Notes: generated by a model not told the origin, from the sequence alone. A stretch of DNA of 64,000 nt from CAVIQK01 sp964613035 (GCA_964613035.1 CAZTFQ010000003.1:80640-144639); one strand, 5' to 3'; numbered from the stretch's first letter, positions 8,601 through 18,507 are shown. Program-made: numbers and translations.

Positions 8601-11600
8601 GTCCTTAAAGAAGAGCAATCTTCGAAGGCGCTCTCGCCGATAGACGTCAGTCCCGTAGCGGGCAACGCGACGGAAGTCATCGAAGAACAGCCGTAAAAAG
8701 CTCTCTCTCCGATAGTGGTTATCGTAGCCGGCAGAACGACTTCTTTTAACGCAGTCATACCGCTGAAGGCTTCCGCGGAAATCGCGGTAACCTTATAAGA
8801 GATGCCGTCGAGGGTACATTGCGAAGCGACGACTATCTTGGTGAGGCTCATGGCGGCGGAGTTGCTTTTATCTACGTAAACGGTCGCGGATGAGCTGTTT
8901 TCGTCACGGACGTAGACGATACCGTCTTCCGCCGAGGTGGCTTTTGCCCAACGCGCATACAGGCGCGTATCCTTATATACGGAGTCGGTATCGAAGGAGA
9001 ACTCGTTGCCGCCGAGATACGGCTCGTCGTACCATCCCATAAAGGCATAACCGTCTTTGACGGGGGAAGTTATCACTCTCGAGAGTCTCTCTCCGTAAAG
9101 AGCCGAACCGACCGCGTAGGTATCGAACTCTTCGTCACGGGATTCTACCATAAAATAGACGTAGACCGTGGAGGCTCCTATTGCCTCTATTCTGGATGCG
9201 GGCACGTAACCCGTCCAAGCGGAACGATAAGCTTCTACGTACTCTTCTCCGTCCTCTTTTCCGGGGACCAGAATAAGGAGAGAATCCGACGATCCGTAAA
9301 ACACGTCGGCGGTAAGAATCGGAGGAACGGTGCCGTTAAACTCAAGACGTTTTAATCTCTTCATCGCGCCGAAAGCGGAATATTCGATCGACGTTACGGA
9401 ATCGGGAACTACGACGGACGTAAGGTATGCGTTGCCGTAAAACGCCGCGCGTCTTATCGTGCGCGTCGAATCGGGGACGAAATAAGATTCGGTAGAATCG
9501 AGAGCCGCCGGGTAAAGAACCAACTCTTCTAAATCGTAAGTAAACAAGACGCCGTCGACCGATTTAAAGCCGACGTTATCGTCGTCCAAAAGGATTGTTC
9601 CGAGCTTTTTCGCGCCGAAGAAAGCGGTCGCCTTGATTTCTCTTATAGTCGCGGGGATGTAAATGCCAACGATATCGGACGACATAAAGGCACCCGACGA
9701 GATGACTCTGACGGGAAGACCGTCGTAGAAATTGGTAATGATAATCGTATCGGCGGTAGCCGTGCCTATGCTCACCGCATAAGCGGTCTCGCCGTCGAAA
9801 GTGACTTTGGAATACTCGAGACCTTTCGTCCCGACAACGACGAATCGGGCGTAAATATCCGTATCTTCCGTAAGAACGGTCGAGAAATCGAACAGAGTTT
9901 CTGCCGAAGCGTCCGTCGCCCAGCCGCCGAAAACGTATTGCCTGCCGTCAAAGGAGATCGTAGCATCGTAAGAATATTCGTCAGCCGATTCGAAAACGGC
10001 TTTGACGTCGTCGTGTATGAGGGATCCGTCGAGAGGGTTGAGATATCTGACCGTGACGGAATCGGGATAGACCATATCGGAATACTCTGACCAGGCTCCG
10101 CTCGAGAAGACGTTTTTGTTACCGACGAAAATTTTGAAGTCCTTGCCTACTCCGTAGAACGCGTTGACGCCCAGTTCCGGTGCGGAAGAGGCTTTGAGAC
10201 GGAGGTTTTTAAGATAAACGACGCCTTCGAAAGCTCCTCGGGAAACGGCGATGCCGTTGGGGTCGACAGTGCCTACGGAATTGTTTTTAACGGAAAATCT
10301 CGATAATTCCAGCGTATAACTCTCGATATCGAGGCGGGCGGGGAACTTGACGATTTTTTCCAAAGAGACGCCGTAGCCGTCCTCGCCGTCCACGGTAAGG
10401 GATATCTTGCCGCTACCTAGCTGATAGAGGACTCCGTTAACGGAAGCGTAGGTGCCGTTGCAATTATACAATCTCTTCCATACGGGGCTGTTGTCGGAAG
10501 TGTAACCGCCGATGTAAAAATAGACTTTATTGTCGGGTAAGACGGTAATTTCCTCAAGAGCGGACATTTTGTCGAGAGCGTTGTCTTTAATCTCGGTCAC
10601 GCTGTCGGGGATGATGAGGTGGGTGACGGAATCGTTGCCGGAAAAAGCCGATTCCGATATAGCGGTAACTCTGCTGCCTTCTATTTCCGTTACCTTATAT
10701 ACGAAAGACGTCAAGTCGACGTAATAGACGTAATCGACGGTTTGGTTACCCACGGAATAGTTAACGGTAACCTGCATGACGCCGTTAAGGGTATTAACGG
10801 ATCCGACGGCGTTGGTACGGGAATAATCGCCGTACAAGACGGCTCCGTCCGCGTAATAAGTTACGGCGCCGCCCGACCAGCCGTAGAGCTCGTCGGAAGG
10901 ATCTCCTATCGTTATCGAGAAGTTGCCCTCTTCGTACACGGAAGATTCTAAAGAATCGGAGAGTTTACCGTCGGATTCGGTTTTGTAAACGGAATACGAT
11001 TTGACGTATTTATAGACCGAGGAGGGTATATAGACGACGGATTCTCTTATATTGTTGCCCGTTACGCCGTAGTCGGAAGATCCGATCGGGGTATAATCGA
11101 GGAGATTCTTACTGTTGGTGACCCAGTAGGCGTACAAAGTCGTCGACTCGGACGCGGGGGAAGAAAAATCGTACCGCGTCGAATAGGAATCGTCCGTATA
11201 CCAGCCTGCGAAGGCATAGTCGCCGACGGTGGATTCCATATCGGGATAAGTGACCTTGTCGCCGTATTCCACGGTCTGATCCGCGGGTGCGTTGCCGTAT
11301 GCTCCGACTTCGAAAGATATCGTATACTTTAATTTGGAATACACCGCATAGAGGGTATATTCTCTGTCTATCACGACGGAAGAATCGTACTCTGCGAGAT
11401 TACCGTCTAAGTAATAGTACCACTTATAAGAGTACCCTTTTATCTTGGTCGCGGCGGGAACGGTCCCTGCACGATTATACAGGACCGCGAGGGTTTCGCC
11501 GAGAGTTTCTTCGCCGTCGAAGCCGTCGTAGAGATAGACGGTGGATATTTTTACGTTCCATCTGGCGTAGAGAACGATATCGGAAGTAACTTGATCGGTG

Positions 11601-14600
11601 CTTAAAAATCTCTCGGTAGAGGTTAGAGTGTCTTTATACCAACCGCCGAAGATAATCGTGGCGCCGTCTATATCTCTGTGGACGGGAGAAGACACCGTGG
11701 CGGTATCGCCGTGATTGACGGTAACCGTAGCGAAGTCGACCGTAACTCCGTCGACGTAATCGTAATACTTATACTCGACGGTATAGCGATTGAGGCTCTG
11801 GACGATCTTTACCGCGCCGCCTCTTACAAGAGGTGCGTCGAGAGGCATAACCGTACCGTCGGAGTATTGCCACGATGCGGTGTAACCTTCCGCCATATAG
11901 ACGGGAGCGGAGAGCATTTCTCTAAAAACAGCCCTAAGGTCGTCGGGTAAAACCTTGCCCAAGGCGACTATTTCTTCTATAGTCTCTCCGTCGGAAGTTT
12001 CGTAAGAAATTTTTCCCGTCCAGCCGGCGTACAATTTAAGAGTGGTCGAGAGCGTTTTGCCGTCGAAATCAGCCGCGAGCAAGTCGAGATATTCTTTCCA
12101 AGAGGCTGTCGAGCCGTCCCAGAGGACTGTGCGGTCGGGGTCGAGATACCAGTCGATAAACGAAGCGTGGTCTGCGGAGGGGATATATTCTTCGAGAGTT
12201 GCGCCGTAGACGTAAGATGTGACGGACGGAGCCGAAGATATCTTAACGTACTCGGATACGTATTCCACGGTCACGCGGTTATAACGGATTTTTTCACGAT
12301 AAAGGTTATCCGAGATATCTTTCCAATACTCTCCTATATCCTCTCCAGCGTAAGTGGGGTCGGTGCCGACGACGAGGTACTTGAGAGAAACGAGACCGTT
12401 GAACACTTTGGAGCCTTGCAACGCGGGCGCTACGGAAGACGTAAACACGACCGCTTCCAGAGAAGAGTTTTCTCCGAAGGCATAGCCGCCGATATAATTG
12501 ACCGTGGACGGAACGACCAAAACGGGGTCGGACTTGGCTGAAGGATAGACGAGGAGTTGCACTTCCCTACCGCCGTCGAGTCTGTAAAGAACGCCGTCTA
12601 TCGAGCGATAATTGGCACCGACGACCGACAGAGATTCTAAAGACGGAAGGTCGTAAAAAGCCCGAGAATCGAGCATATCTCTTCCGAGAGAAGACGTTCC
12701 GACGATGGAGACTGTTTTTAGAGCGGACATACCCGAAATCGCATACGGGCGGATAGCCGATATACTACCGTCGAGAGTGAGCTCGGTTATCGTCGAGTTA
12801 TATTCCAGTGCGGAGCACCCTATTATTCTTATTCCGTCCTCTCCTCCTACGGACAGTCGGGAAGCGTTGCCTACGTATTTATAAAGCTGATTGCCGTTGA
12901 AGACGACTTTTCCGTTGCCGTTTTTCGCGGCGGCGGACGCCGATACGTACCAAGCCGTTTCGTCGAACACGCCCGCGCCCAGTTCGACCCACTTGTAGAA
13001 GTCGTGGAGATTGACAAGCGACGTACAACCGCGGAAGGCTTTTTGTTTAATCGAAGTTACCGAAGACGCCACGTAGATATCGGTGAGGTCGGTATACCCC
13101 GAAAAGGATTCCCCCATAACGGTCGTGACGGGACGGGAATCGTTCTCGTGAGGGATGACGAGCACTTTAAGCGTATCGGAATTGGACGTGCCGTAATAAC
13201 TCTTATATTCCGACATATCGAAACCTACGACGTTGTTATCGTCGTCGTAGACGATACCCGCGGTACCTTTTCTCGACCATCTCGCGTACAGGGTATAAGA
13301 TTGTTCTATCGCGGTGTCGAAGGAAAACTCTCGGGAGAAGTCGGCGTCGATATAATATCCGTCTATATACCACTCGACTATGCCGTCGTCCGCAGTCCCT
13401 TCTACGAGAATTTTATCGTCCGCGAAGAACGGCGCGGTCTTACCGTGCATTACTTTAGAGACGTAGTCGCCGCCTAGATACGCGGCATACTCCGCATTAC
13501 GATAAACTTCCGCCAAATCGGAAGACTTTTGGGTATCGAGAACGTAACGGACGGAATAACTTCTGAGGACGGGATACGCGACGAAAACGAGTCCTTGCTT
13601 GTCTATAGCGGTGAAGTCGGGTAAAGTGCCGTCCTTCTCGAACTCGCTCAAAGCGGCGGAATCGGGCTCGCCGTTGAGACTGCCTCTGAGCCAATAAGAA
13701 TCGTATCCGTCGAATGTCGGCGACGAGGGTACCAGGGAAGATATATCGGCTCTGTAGACGCCGTCGGAGACGTATGCGCGCTTGACGGGAACTATCTCGT
13801 AGGTCGAGTTTTGCGACATAACGTTGACGCGGAAAGTAGCCTTAATCGTATATCCCGCATACAGGGTCATCGATCCGCCCGACGAAGCAACTTCCAAATC
13901 GGACAACTCGTAGTCGGTTTCGTCCAGAGTCAAGACGCCGTCCGCGTACATACCTACGGGGGTTGCGGAAGAATCGTAATCGGGATTGGATAAAAACGCC
14001 TCTCCGCCGCGGATATAATAAGCGGAGCCGTTGATTAAAATCACGCCGTCGTCGCCGTCGAGCGCCGCGCCGTAGTATCCGGATACAGTCCCTTCTACCG
14101 TCGTTACTGGTGGATCCGTATCGTAGACGGGAGCGGTATATACGACGGGGGATGACAATTGTTTATCAATATACCAGCGTTCGAAGTCGCCGACGCCGTT
14201 GGCATTGGAATAGGCTTTAAGCGGCTCGCCGTAATAGGTATCCACGCCGCGAGCGATCGACTCCTGCTGGACGGAATCGGACAACGGGTCGAAAGAGACG
14301 TGATAAGGTATTCTGTAAAAACAGACGTACACGACCGCTTTATCAGTAAGGGAATCGACGCAATCGTCGAGATAATAGCTACCCGAGAGAGGAATGATGT
14401 CGGCGTATTCTTTAGCGGAGCCCGTTTTTCCCGTTTTGAAAGACCACCAAGACGAGTAATCGCCGCGAATATAACGGACGGTTTCGCCGACGGAGTCTAA
14501 AAACGTCTCGGGAATATCGGGTAAGTCGCTGTAGGTGAAGCGGACGCCCTCGTCAAGATAGAGAGGGTCCAGAAGGGTATGATTGATGACGCCCTCGTCT

Positions 14601-15829
14601 CCGGTATAGAACCAGAGAGTCCACTGCCATCTGGCGTGAAGCACGACGTCACCCGAGAGGGGCTCGCCGTCGTAAAGAGCGTCGTCGGAGTACGTTTCGT
14701 CCGAATACCAGCCAGCAAACTCGAAGCGATACGAAAAAGTATAAGCGGATCCGTCGGGAGCGATATCGCCCTCGTCGATGACTTTACCCACGTCGACTAT
14801 TTCGTCGAGGTCGAGTTGCTTGGAATAAGGGAATTCAAGATACTGCATTCCGTCGTAATCGCCGCCGACCGCGGTAAGAAACTCGACAGTGCCGGTGGGG
14901 TCGTGAGGTTTTCTTATAGCGGTAGCGCCGTTGAAGTCGAAGTAGACTTTAACCAAATCGGGGATATAAAAGAGATAAACAGTCCTATTCTCGGTCAAAT
15001 CGCGATAATACGGACCGTACCATGCGTCGGAGAGGGATTCCGCGTCGGAATGGGAGAGCCCCTCTATTCCGTCGGGGGCGATTTTCACCGCTCTTCTGCT
15101 ACCGTCTTTATCGACGAAGCCGACCGCGCGGAGCATACCGTCGAACTCGGATTCCGTCAGACTGCCGCCCACGTCGACGTAGGACTTATTAACGGAAGCC
15201 ACTGAGTATGAATCGGTATTGCCGCTATAGGAAGTGAGAACGAAAGAAACAATTGTCTGCCAGCGGGGATAATACGTAGCGGACTCATAGACGGCGGAAG
15301 AAAAATCGAGCTTGTCGTCGAGAGTTTCGCCGTCGTTCGACGAGGAATACCAGCCCTCGAAATAGTAATCGGAAGACGGTTGAATCTCGGCGCTGTCGAC
15401 GTAGTAAGCAACGGTCTTGCCCGCGATGACGGAGTAAGAAGACCTCTTGTCTCCGTCGACGAAGGTGAGCGTGAGAAGATCCGAGCTCTCTACTATATCG
15501 ACGACGAAATCGACGTAAGTCTCTTGATAATAGACGGTAACGGTCTGAGAAAAGGCGCGCTCGGAAGAGTCGAAGCCTTTTATCTCCAGTCTGTCCGCTA
15601 TGTCGACGAGATTTTTTTCTTCGATAACGTTGCCTTCATAGGTGACTTTTACTCTCGCGCCGGTAAGGTCGAGTTCTTCTCCCACGAGAAAATACGACCT
15701 GTCCGGGGTGGATAAAAGCTCCATATCGAGGACGGTAATCGTATTGACGGGCGTACAGGCAACGAGTGCGCAAGACGCGCACAAAACAATGAGTACGAAT
15801 ATTAACAGTAGACGATTAAAGCTTTTCAC
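5612..15829 (-). CDS. Giant repeat lipoprotein with InlB-type B repeats and BspA-type leucine-rich repeats
   Basis: I place the start at the GTG at 15829, giving about 3405 residues. From there the N-terminus is a lipoprotein signal with LVAC lipobox (Cys25); an in-frame ATG upstream would bury it. The body alternates two repeat types. B repeats (Listeria-Bacteroides type) end in phrases like FAGWYTDDSYSTRYDF and TLYARW, at least nine copies. BspA-type LRR blocks (for example IGERAFYGCSSMTSVALP) lie near residues 900-1170, 1715-1770, 2035-2130, 2320-2620 (longest), 2835-2950 and 3210-3260. No sortase signal or C-terminal membrane segment is seen, so the lipid is the likely anchor. Family members bind host or polymer surfaces; that role is inferred. 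No ribosome binding site precedes the GTG. Confidence 0.9.
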   Translation of the reverse strand: MKSFNRLLLIFVLIVLCASCALVACTPVNTITVLDMELLSTPDRSYFLVGEELDLTGARVKVTYEGNVIEEKNLVDIADRLEIKGFDSSERAFSQTVTVYYQETYVDFVVDIVESSDLLTLTFVDGDKRSSYSVIAGKTVAYYVDSAEIQPSSDYYFEGWYSSSNDGETLDDKLDFSSAVYESATYYPRWQTIVSFVLTSYSGNTDSYSVASVNKSYVDVGGSLTESEFDGMLRAVGFVDKDGSRRAVKIAPDGIEGLSHSDAESLSDAWYGPYYRDLTENRTVYLFYIPDLVKVYFDFNGATAIRKPHDPTGTVEFLTAVGGDYDGMQYLEFPYSKQLDLDEIVDVGKVIDEGDIAPDGSAYTFSYRFEFAGWYSDETYSDDALYDGEPLSGDVVLHARWQWTLWFYTGDEGVINHTLLDPLYLDEGVRFTYSDLPDIPETFLDSVGETVRYIRGDYSSWWSFKTGKTGSAKEYADIIPLSGSYYLDDCVDSLTDKAVVYVCFYRIPYHVSFDPLSDSVQQESIARGVDTYYGEPLKAYSNANGVGDFERWYIDKQLSSPVVYTAPVYDTDPPVTTVEGTVSGYYGAALDGDDGVILINGSAYYIRGGEAFLSNPDYDSSATPVGMYADGVLTLDETDYELSDLEVASSGGSMTLYAGYTIKATFRVNVMSQNSTYEIVPVKRAYVSDGVYRADISSLVPSSPTFDGYDSYWLRGSLNGEPDSAALSEFEKDGTLPDFTAIDKQGLVFVAYPVLRSYSVRYVLDTQKSSDLAEVYRNAEYAAYLGGDYVSKVMHGKTAPFFADDKILVEGTADDGIVEWYIDGYYIDADFSREFSFDTAIEQSYTLYARWSRKGTAGIVYDDDNNVVGFDMSEYKSYYGTSNSDTLKVLVIPHENDSRPVTTVMGESFSGYTDLTDIYVASSVTSIKQKAFRGCTSLVNLHDFYKWVELGAGVFDETAWYVSASAAAKNGNGKVVFNGNQLYKYVGNASRLSVGGEDGIRIIGCSALEYNSTITELTLDGSISAIRPYAISGMSALKTVSIVGTSSLGRDMLDSRAFYDLPSLESLSVVGANYRSIDGVLYRLDGGREVQLLVYPSAKSDPVLVVPSTVNYIGGYAFGENSSLEAVVFTSSVAPALQGSKVFNGLVSLKYLVVGTDPTYAGEDIGEYWKDISDNLYREKIRYNRVTVEYVSEYVKISSAPSVTSYVYGATLEEYIPSADHASFIDWYLDPDRTVLWDGSTASWKEYLDLLAADFDGKTLSTTLKLYAGWTGKISYETSDGETIEEIVALGKVLPDDLRAVFREMLSAPVYMAEGYTASWQYSDGTVMPLDAPLVRGGAVKIVQSLNRYTVEYKYYDYVDGVTVDFATVTVNHGDTATVSSPVHRDIDGATIIFGGWYKDTLTSTERFLSTDQVTSDIVLYARWNVKISTVYLYDGFDGEETLGETLAVLYNRAGTVPAATKIKGYSYKWYYYLDGNLAEYDSSVVIDREYTLYAVYSKLKYTISFEVGAYGNAPADQTVEYGDKVTYPDMESTVGDYAFAGWYTDDSYSTRYDFSSPASESTTLYAYWVTNSKNLLDYTPIGSSDYGVTGNNIRESVVYIPSSVYKYVKSYSVYKTESDGKLSDSLESSVYEEGNFSITIGDPSDELYGWSGGAVTYYADGAVLYGDYSRTNAVGSVNTLNGVMQVTVNYSVGNQTVDYVYYVDLTSFVYKVTEIEGSRVTAISESAFSGNDSVTHLIIPDSVTEIKDNALDKMSALEEITVLPDNKVYFYIGGYTSDNSPVWKRLYNCNGTYASVNGVLYQLGSGKISLTVDGEDGYGVSLEKIVKFPARLDIESYTLELSRFSVKNNSVGTVDPNGIAVSRGAFEGVVYLKNLRLKASSAPELGVNAFYGVGKDFKIFVGNKNVFSSGAWSEYSDMVYPDSVTVRYLNPLDGSLIHDDVKAVFESADEYSYDATISFDGRQYVFGGWATDASAETLFDFSTVLTEDTDIYARFVVVGTKGLEYSKVTFDGETAYAVSIGTATADTIIITNFYDGLPVRVISSGAFMSSDIVGIYIPATIREIKATAFFGAKKLGTILLDDDNVGFKSVDGVLFTYDLEELVLYPAALDSTESYFVPDSTRTIRRAAFYGNAYLTSVVVPDSVTSIEYSAFGAMKRLKRLEFNGTVPPILTADVFYGSSDSLLILVPGKEDGEEYVEAYRSAWTGYVPASRIEAIGASTVYVYFMVESRDEEFDTYAVGSALYGERLSRVITSPVKDGYAFMGWYDEPYLGGNEFSFDTDSVYKDTRLYARWAKATSAEDGIVYVRDENSSSATVYVDKSNSAAMSLTKIVVASQCTLDGISYKVTAISAEAFSGMTALKEVVLPATITTIGERAFYGCSSMTSVALPATGLTSIGESAFEDCSSLRTIVIPSTIGTISAGLFKGCINLDSLVMRGTPVTIGDSAFMGCISLKTIDLKDSLESIGTKAFKNCTSLVSVDLPATLTYIGESAFEGCRALESVEIAEGCVLRYTYTDDEGNRYTGDGLGASAFRDCVRLKNFVIPSGLSNIPSSAFYNCASLTTIFIPADVSSIGVSAFENCSNLTSVSFAEDVALLSLGARAFARCASLESIYLPFTYIQGRTSMGVNIFIDAVNLKKVLISCSDVSGEYVLPSAAIDEDDLFLVGADSALIYVAVDRVSDYRNSSAYSAYSDRIKPIYSTLTYYTSDTTRYVRFSNLTDSTVDYDNIPSAPESSSDEYTFGGWGYKTSDSSSLTLFDFATGIVEEGGLDLYAVWIRKGTDGLAYTLSFDGTVQVSRGSIGGTENLVIANYYLYNGKYLPVTAISSGLIKDTSVSTVYIPETVTRIQDDAFVGCNTLRTFIVADGNVSFRVESDALYSYDKKKLVFVPAGVGEGMSYEFVIASSVTTVTEYTFESAYNIASFRSSSAYFRTESGVLYNSDYTTLVAYPAARESTTFTLPATVTSIYSSALKLSAATGLNNIVVADGNTRFVSEDGILYRIIGDKYELVRYPVGKDGADNGIYYLDVSRVSVISDYAFRYVRNLRGLGIDSDTVIESGQGAFDDADFYILVPYDSFNTFKISDGYSDYADRLLALTSVITFVPGNGDPEVTVDAATLSAYPDYPHRDPFLPYSSHGDWYFFRNDVKVYVTSDDADCVLVDVTLYLDWEVKNGTQGLQYVINESGDGYEVSRGSARPSDDGTIIVPTYYAGLPVVAIADRGFEFVAASEDDVPTIRTLVLPATLTRIGLDALKGETALLNLVMLSTSAVEIATDGRDTLKVIDEYRVAVNKYTKDNMYFYVRSDSTQEYKKSWPSLTIRSLEGTVTFAGDVSADDYRFNVLDGILPDLSELDFGQQEVDVVKFYRDEAMTAEYSCDAITRGTDKIVVTVYVKIISSQEGENINTEG

Positions 15830-15836
15830 GCAATAA

Positions 15837-15865
15837 ATTATAATATATAAAATAAACGGCGTAAA
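15837..15865 (-). promoter_or_regulatory. Promoter of the giant lipoprotein gene, 7 bases from the start codon
   Basis: On the minus strand TTTACG (15865-15860) and TATAAT (15842-15837) have a 17-base spacer. Only seven bases separate the -10 from the GTG at 15829, so the transcript would start at or next to the start codon, leaving no room for a ribosome binding site. Confidence 0.6.
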
Positions 15866-15929
15866 GTACGACGAACGAATTAACACAAAAATTTCAAAAT
15901 AAAACATCGAACATAAATCCGATAAAAAC

Positions 15930-15993
15930 CAAAAAAAAGAAAAACCGATGCGGTTTTCCTAGAGATTTTTGAAAACGCGCTTATCGGCGCGTT
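15930..15993 (-). terminator. Tandem terminators after recR
   Basis: Two hairpins lie between recR and the giant gene. The first met by a minus-strand polymerase is AACGCGC/GCGCGTT at 15974-15993, followed by TTTT. The second is AAAACCG/CGGTTTT at 15941-15957, followed by TCTTTTTTTT. The second has the form of a strong intrinsic terminator. Confidence 0.8.
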
Positions 15994-16010
15994 AAATAAA
16001 AATATATCCG

Positions 16011-16586
16011 TTACAAAATCGTACGCGATTCGAAGGCTCTCGCCAGCGTCAGCTCGTCCGCGTATTCCACTTCGGATCCCATAGGAAGTCCCGAAGCGAG
16101 GCGAGTAACGGTTATGCCGAGGGGCTTAATCGTATTGGCAATATACGTGGACGTCATCTCGCCCGAGACGTCGGAATTGAGGGCGATAATGACTTCTTTC
16201 ACTCCGACGAGGCGGGAGAGAAGTTCTTTAAGACGAATATCGTCGACGCCGATACCTTTTTGGAAGTCGAGAGTGTTGTGCAAAACGTGATACACGCCCT
16301 TATACCCTGCCGCTTTTTCTATCGGGAGAATATCTTTAGGCGACTTGACGACGCAGACGACGGACTTATCTCGAGTGGCGCAGATTTCGCACAGATCCGA
16401 CTCGGAATACGCGCCGCATTCTTTACAAAAATGTATCTTTTCCTTGACGTCTTTTATCGCGGAAACGAGCTCGCCCGCTTGCTCGTCGGTCATATCGACG
16501 ATGGAGTAAGCGTAGCGGAGAGCGGTCTTATGACCTACTCCGGGGAGCTTTTTGATGTTCTTAACCAAAACGTCCAACGCGTCCAC
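16011..16586 (-). CDS. recR: Recombination protein RecR
   Basis: RecR works with RecO and RecF to load RecA on gapped DNA. The 191-residue protein starts with the helix-hairpin-helix region LPGVGHKTALRYAY, then the four-cysteine zinc site CKECGAYSESDLCEIC near 54-69, then a Toprim domain with the acidic residues in VVCVVKSPKDI and LNSDVSGEMTSTYI. It overlaps the ybaB stop by one base and closes the conserved dnaX-ybaB-recR unit. Confidence 0.97.
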   Translation of the reverse strand: MDALDVLVKNIKKLPGVGHKTALRYAYSIVDMTDEQAGELVSAIKDVKEKIHFCKECGAYSESDLCEICATRDKSVVCVVKSPKDILPIEKAAGYKGVYHVLHNTLDFQKGIGVDDIRLKELLSRLVGVKEVIIALNSDVSGEMTSTYIANTIKPLGITVTRLASGLPMGSEVEYADELTLARAFESRTIL

Positions 16587-16915
16587 TAAAACAAACCTCC
16601 GCCCGAGACGGGTCCGAGTATTTCTTCACGCTGTTCTTCGATGAGTTTAAGAGCCTCGCGGATACCTGCGACGATGAGGTCCTCGAGCATCTCGACGTCG
16701 TCGGGGTCGACGGCTTCTTTTTTAATTTTGACTTCCGACACGGTGTAGTCGCAACCCATTACGACTTCTACCATATCTCCGCCGGCTCTGCCGATAACCT
16801 CGAGATCGGAGAGCTCTTCCTGAGCTTCCTGAATCTTCTTCTGCATATCCTGAGCCTGTTTCATAAGTTGTTGCATATTGGGCATACCGCCGCCGAATCC
16901 GTTAAACTTAGCCAT
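16586..16915 (-). CDS. ybaB: YbaB/EbfC family nucleoid-associated protein
   Basis: A 109-residue DNA-binding protein with the family's methionine- and glutamine-rich N-terminus (MPNMQQLMKQAQDMQKKI), coiled helix, and central GGDMVEVVMGCDYTVSEVKI strand region. It is known to bind DNA as a tweezer-shaped dimer and nearly always sits between dnaX and recR, as here. It lies 11 bases after dnaX and overlaps recR by one base. Confidence 0.95.
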   Translation of the reverse strand: MAKFNGFGGGMPNMQQLMKQAQDMQKKIQEAQEELSDLEVIGRAGGDMVEVVMGCDYTVSEVKIKKEAVDPDDVEMLEDLIVAGIREALKLIEEQREEILGPVSGGGLF

Positions 16916-16926
16916 AATATAATCTC

Positions 16927-18507
16927 CTATTGCTTATTACCGCCGAAGAGCTCCTTAAGCTTATTGGTACGCTCCTCGGAATTGTTACCTACTCCCGACC
17001 TTAAGTCGCGGAGAGAAAACGCTCTCGCTCCCGCGGTGAGGACGGCTTCTTTGATTTTTTCGAAATATCTCTCGTCCTCTAAGAGACTCACCACGCCGGG
17101 CTCTCTGGTGACGAGAAGGAGCTCGTCTCCGTCGAAGCGCACCGTCTTGATGGTGGACACTATCCCCGAGAGGGCGAACTCGCCGTTGGACTTAAGAATG
17201 TCTCCTGCTACTCTCCAGCACGCGAGAGCTCTCTCGTCGACTACGTCTTCTCTTTCTTCTTGAGTGGAATTGGCGCGGAGTATTTTCATACTCGCTTTAC
17301 TCTCGTCGGACTGAGGTTGTTTTTCTTCTTTTGTATCTATGGCTACGGAAACCGAGCCCGAATAGATATTGTTGACGCGTTTTTCGAGCATTCTGATACG
17401 CGTGAGGGTGTTTTCCAGACTGACGTCCGTTTCTACGGAAGCTGCTTCTATCAAAATCGCCGTGAATATTATCTGAGGCTGAGTGGTGAGGCGGAGCTCG
17501 GACTCCAGCTTAGAGATAATGCGGATAATCTTAGAGAGTCTAGACTCGGTAGAAGCGTCGTAGAGGGTCTTAAGGCGAGAATATTCTTCTTCAGAGCATC
17601 CTATCTCGGAAGAGGGGAGTTTTCCGGAAGATACTATATCCAAGAAGAATGCCGCAAGGTCCTTGGAGAGGTTGGTAAGATTCTTGCCGTCGTCGACGAC
17701 GGAATTCACCGTACGCAATACTTTCTCGGTATCACCGTCTATAATCGCGGAAGCAAGCGTATAGAGGATATCGAAGGAAGTGAGTCCGAGGGCATTCTCG
17801 ACGTCCTCTGCGGTGAGTTTGTCCGACGTATAGGATATGAGCATATCCGCAACGGATACGGCGTCGCGAACGCTGCCTTCTCCGTGACGGGCTATAAGAG
17901 TAATCGCTCTGTCGTCGGCTTCCACGCCTATTTCATTAAAAATGGAAGCGATATGTTTTTCCAGAGTTTTTTCTCCGACGAGACGGAAATCGAATCTTTG
18001 ACAACGAGACAATATGGTCTGAGGGAGTTTATGGACCTCGGTGGTCGCCAGAATGAATATAACGTGCTCCGGGGGCTCTTCCAACGTCTTAAGGAGGGCG
18101 TTGAATGCGGAAGTCGTCAGCATATGGACCTCGTCTATGATATAGACTTTATACCTGCCGACGGACGGACGATATTGGACGGCTTCTCTTATATCCCTTA
18201 TATTGTCGACGCTGTTGTTGGAAGCGGCGTCTATTTCTATCACATCCAGATTGGACGGCTGAGCGAGCGCATTACAGACCTCGCATTCCCCGCAAGGACT
18301 GCCGTCCACGGGGTGAAGACAATTGACCGCTCTGGCGAAAATTTTGGCAGTGGACGTTTTTCCCGTTCCGCGAGTACCGGTGAAGAGATACGCGTGGGAA
18401 ATACGATTGAGCCTGATCTGGTTTTTTAGAGTATTGACTACGTGATACTGCCCGATGACTTTATCGAAAGTAGTCGGGCGAAAACGTCTGTACAGCGATA
18501 CGCTCAT
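16927..18507 (-). CDS. dnaX: DNA polymerase III subunit gamma/tau
   Basis: DnaX is the clamp-loader ATPase. The 526-residue protein has Walker A GTRGTGKTS near residues 44-52, a zinc module with the cysteines of CLHPVDGSPCGECEVC, Walker B with DEVHML near 120-127, and the sensor/SRC motif TILSRCQRFDF. The C-terminal part after about 370 is short, so it is nearer a gamma-length protein than a long tau. Its ATG shares one base with the stop of the Wzz-like gene (TAATG at 18509-18505), so replication and polysaccharide genes are translationally coupled here. Confidence 0.96.
   Translation of the reverse strand: MSVSLYRRFRPTTFDKVIGQYHVVNTLKNQIRLNRISHAYLFTGTRGTGKTSTAKIFARAVNCLHPVDGSPCGECEVCNALAQPSNLDVIEIDAASNNSVDNIRDIREAVQYRPSVGRYKVYIIDEVHMLTTSAFNALLKTLEEPPEHVIFILATTEVHKLPQTILSRCQRFDFRLVGEKTLEKHIASIFNEIGVEADDRAITLIARHGEGSVRDAVSVADMLISYTSDKLTAEDVENALGLTSFDILYTLASAIIDGDTEKVLRTVNSVVDDGKNLTNLSKDLAAFFLDIVSSGKLPSSEIGCSEEEYSRLKTLYDASTESRLSKIIRIISKLESELRLTTQPQIIFTAILIEAASVETDVSLENTLTRIRMLEKRVNNIYSGSVSVAIDTKEEKQPQSDESKASMKILRANSTQEEREDVVDERALACWRVAGDILKSNGEFALSGIVSTIKTVRFDGDELLLVTREPGVVSLLEDERYFEKIKEAVLTAGARAFSLRDLRSGVGNNSEERTNKLKELFGGNKQ

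Noticed and set aside
15830..15907. Longer start for the giant lipoprotein
   Set aside because: The upstream ATG would place 26 residues in front of a clean lipoprotein signal and would lie across the likely promoter.
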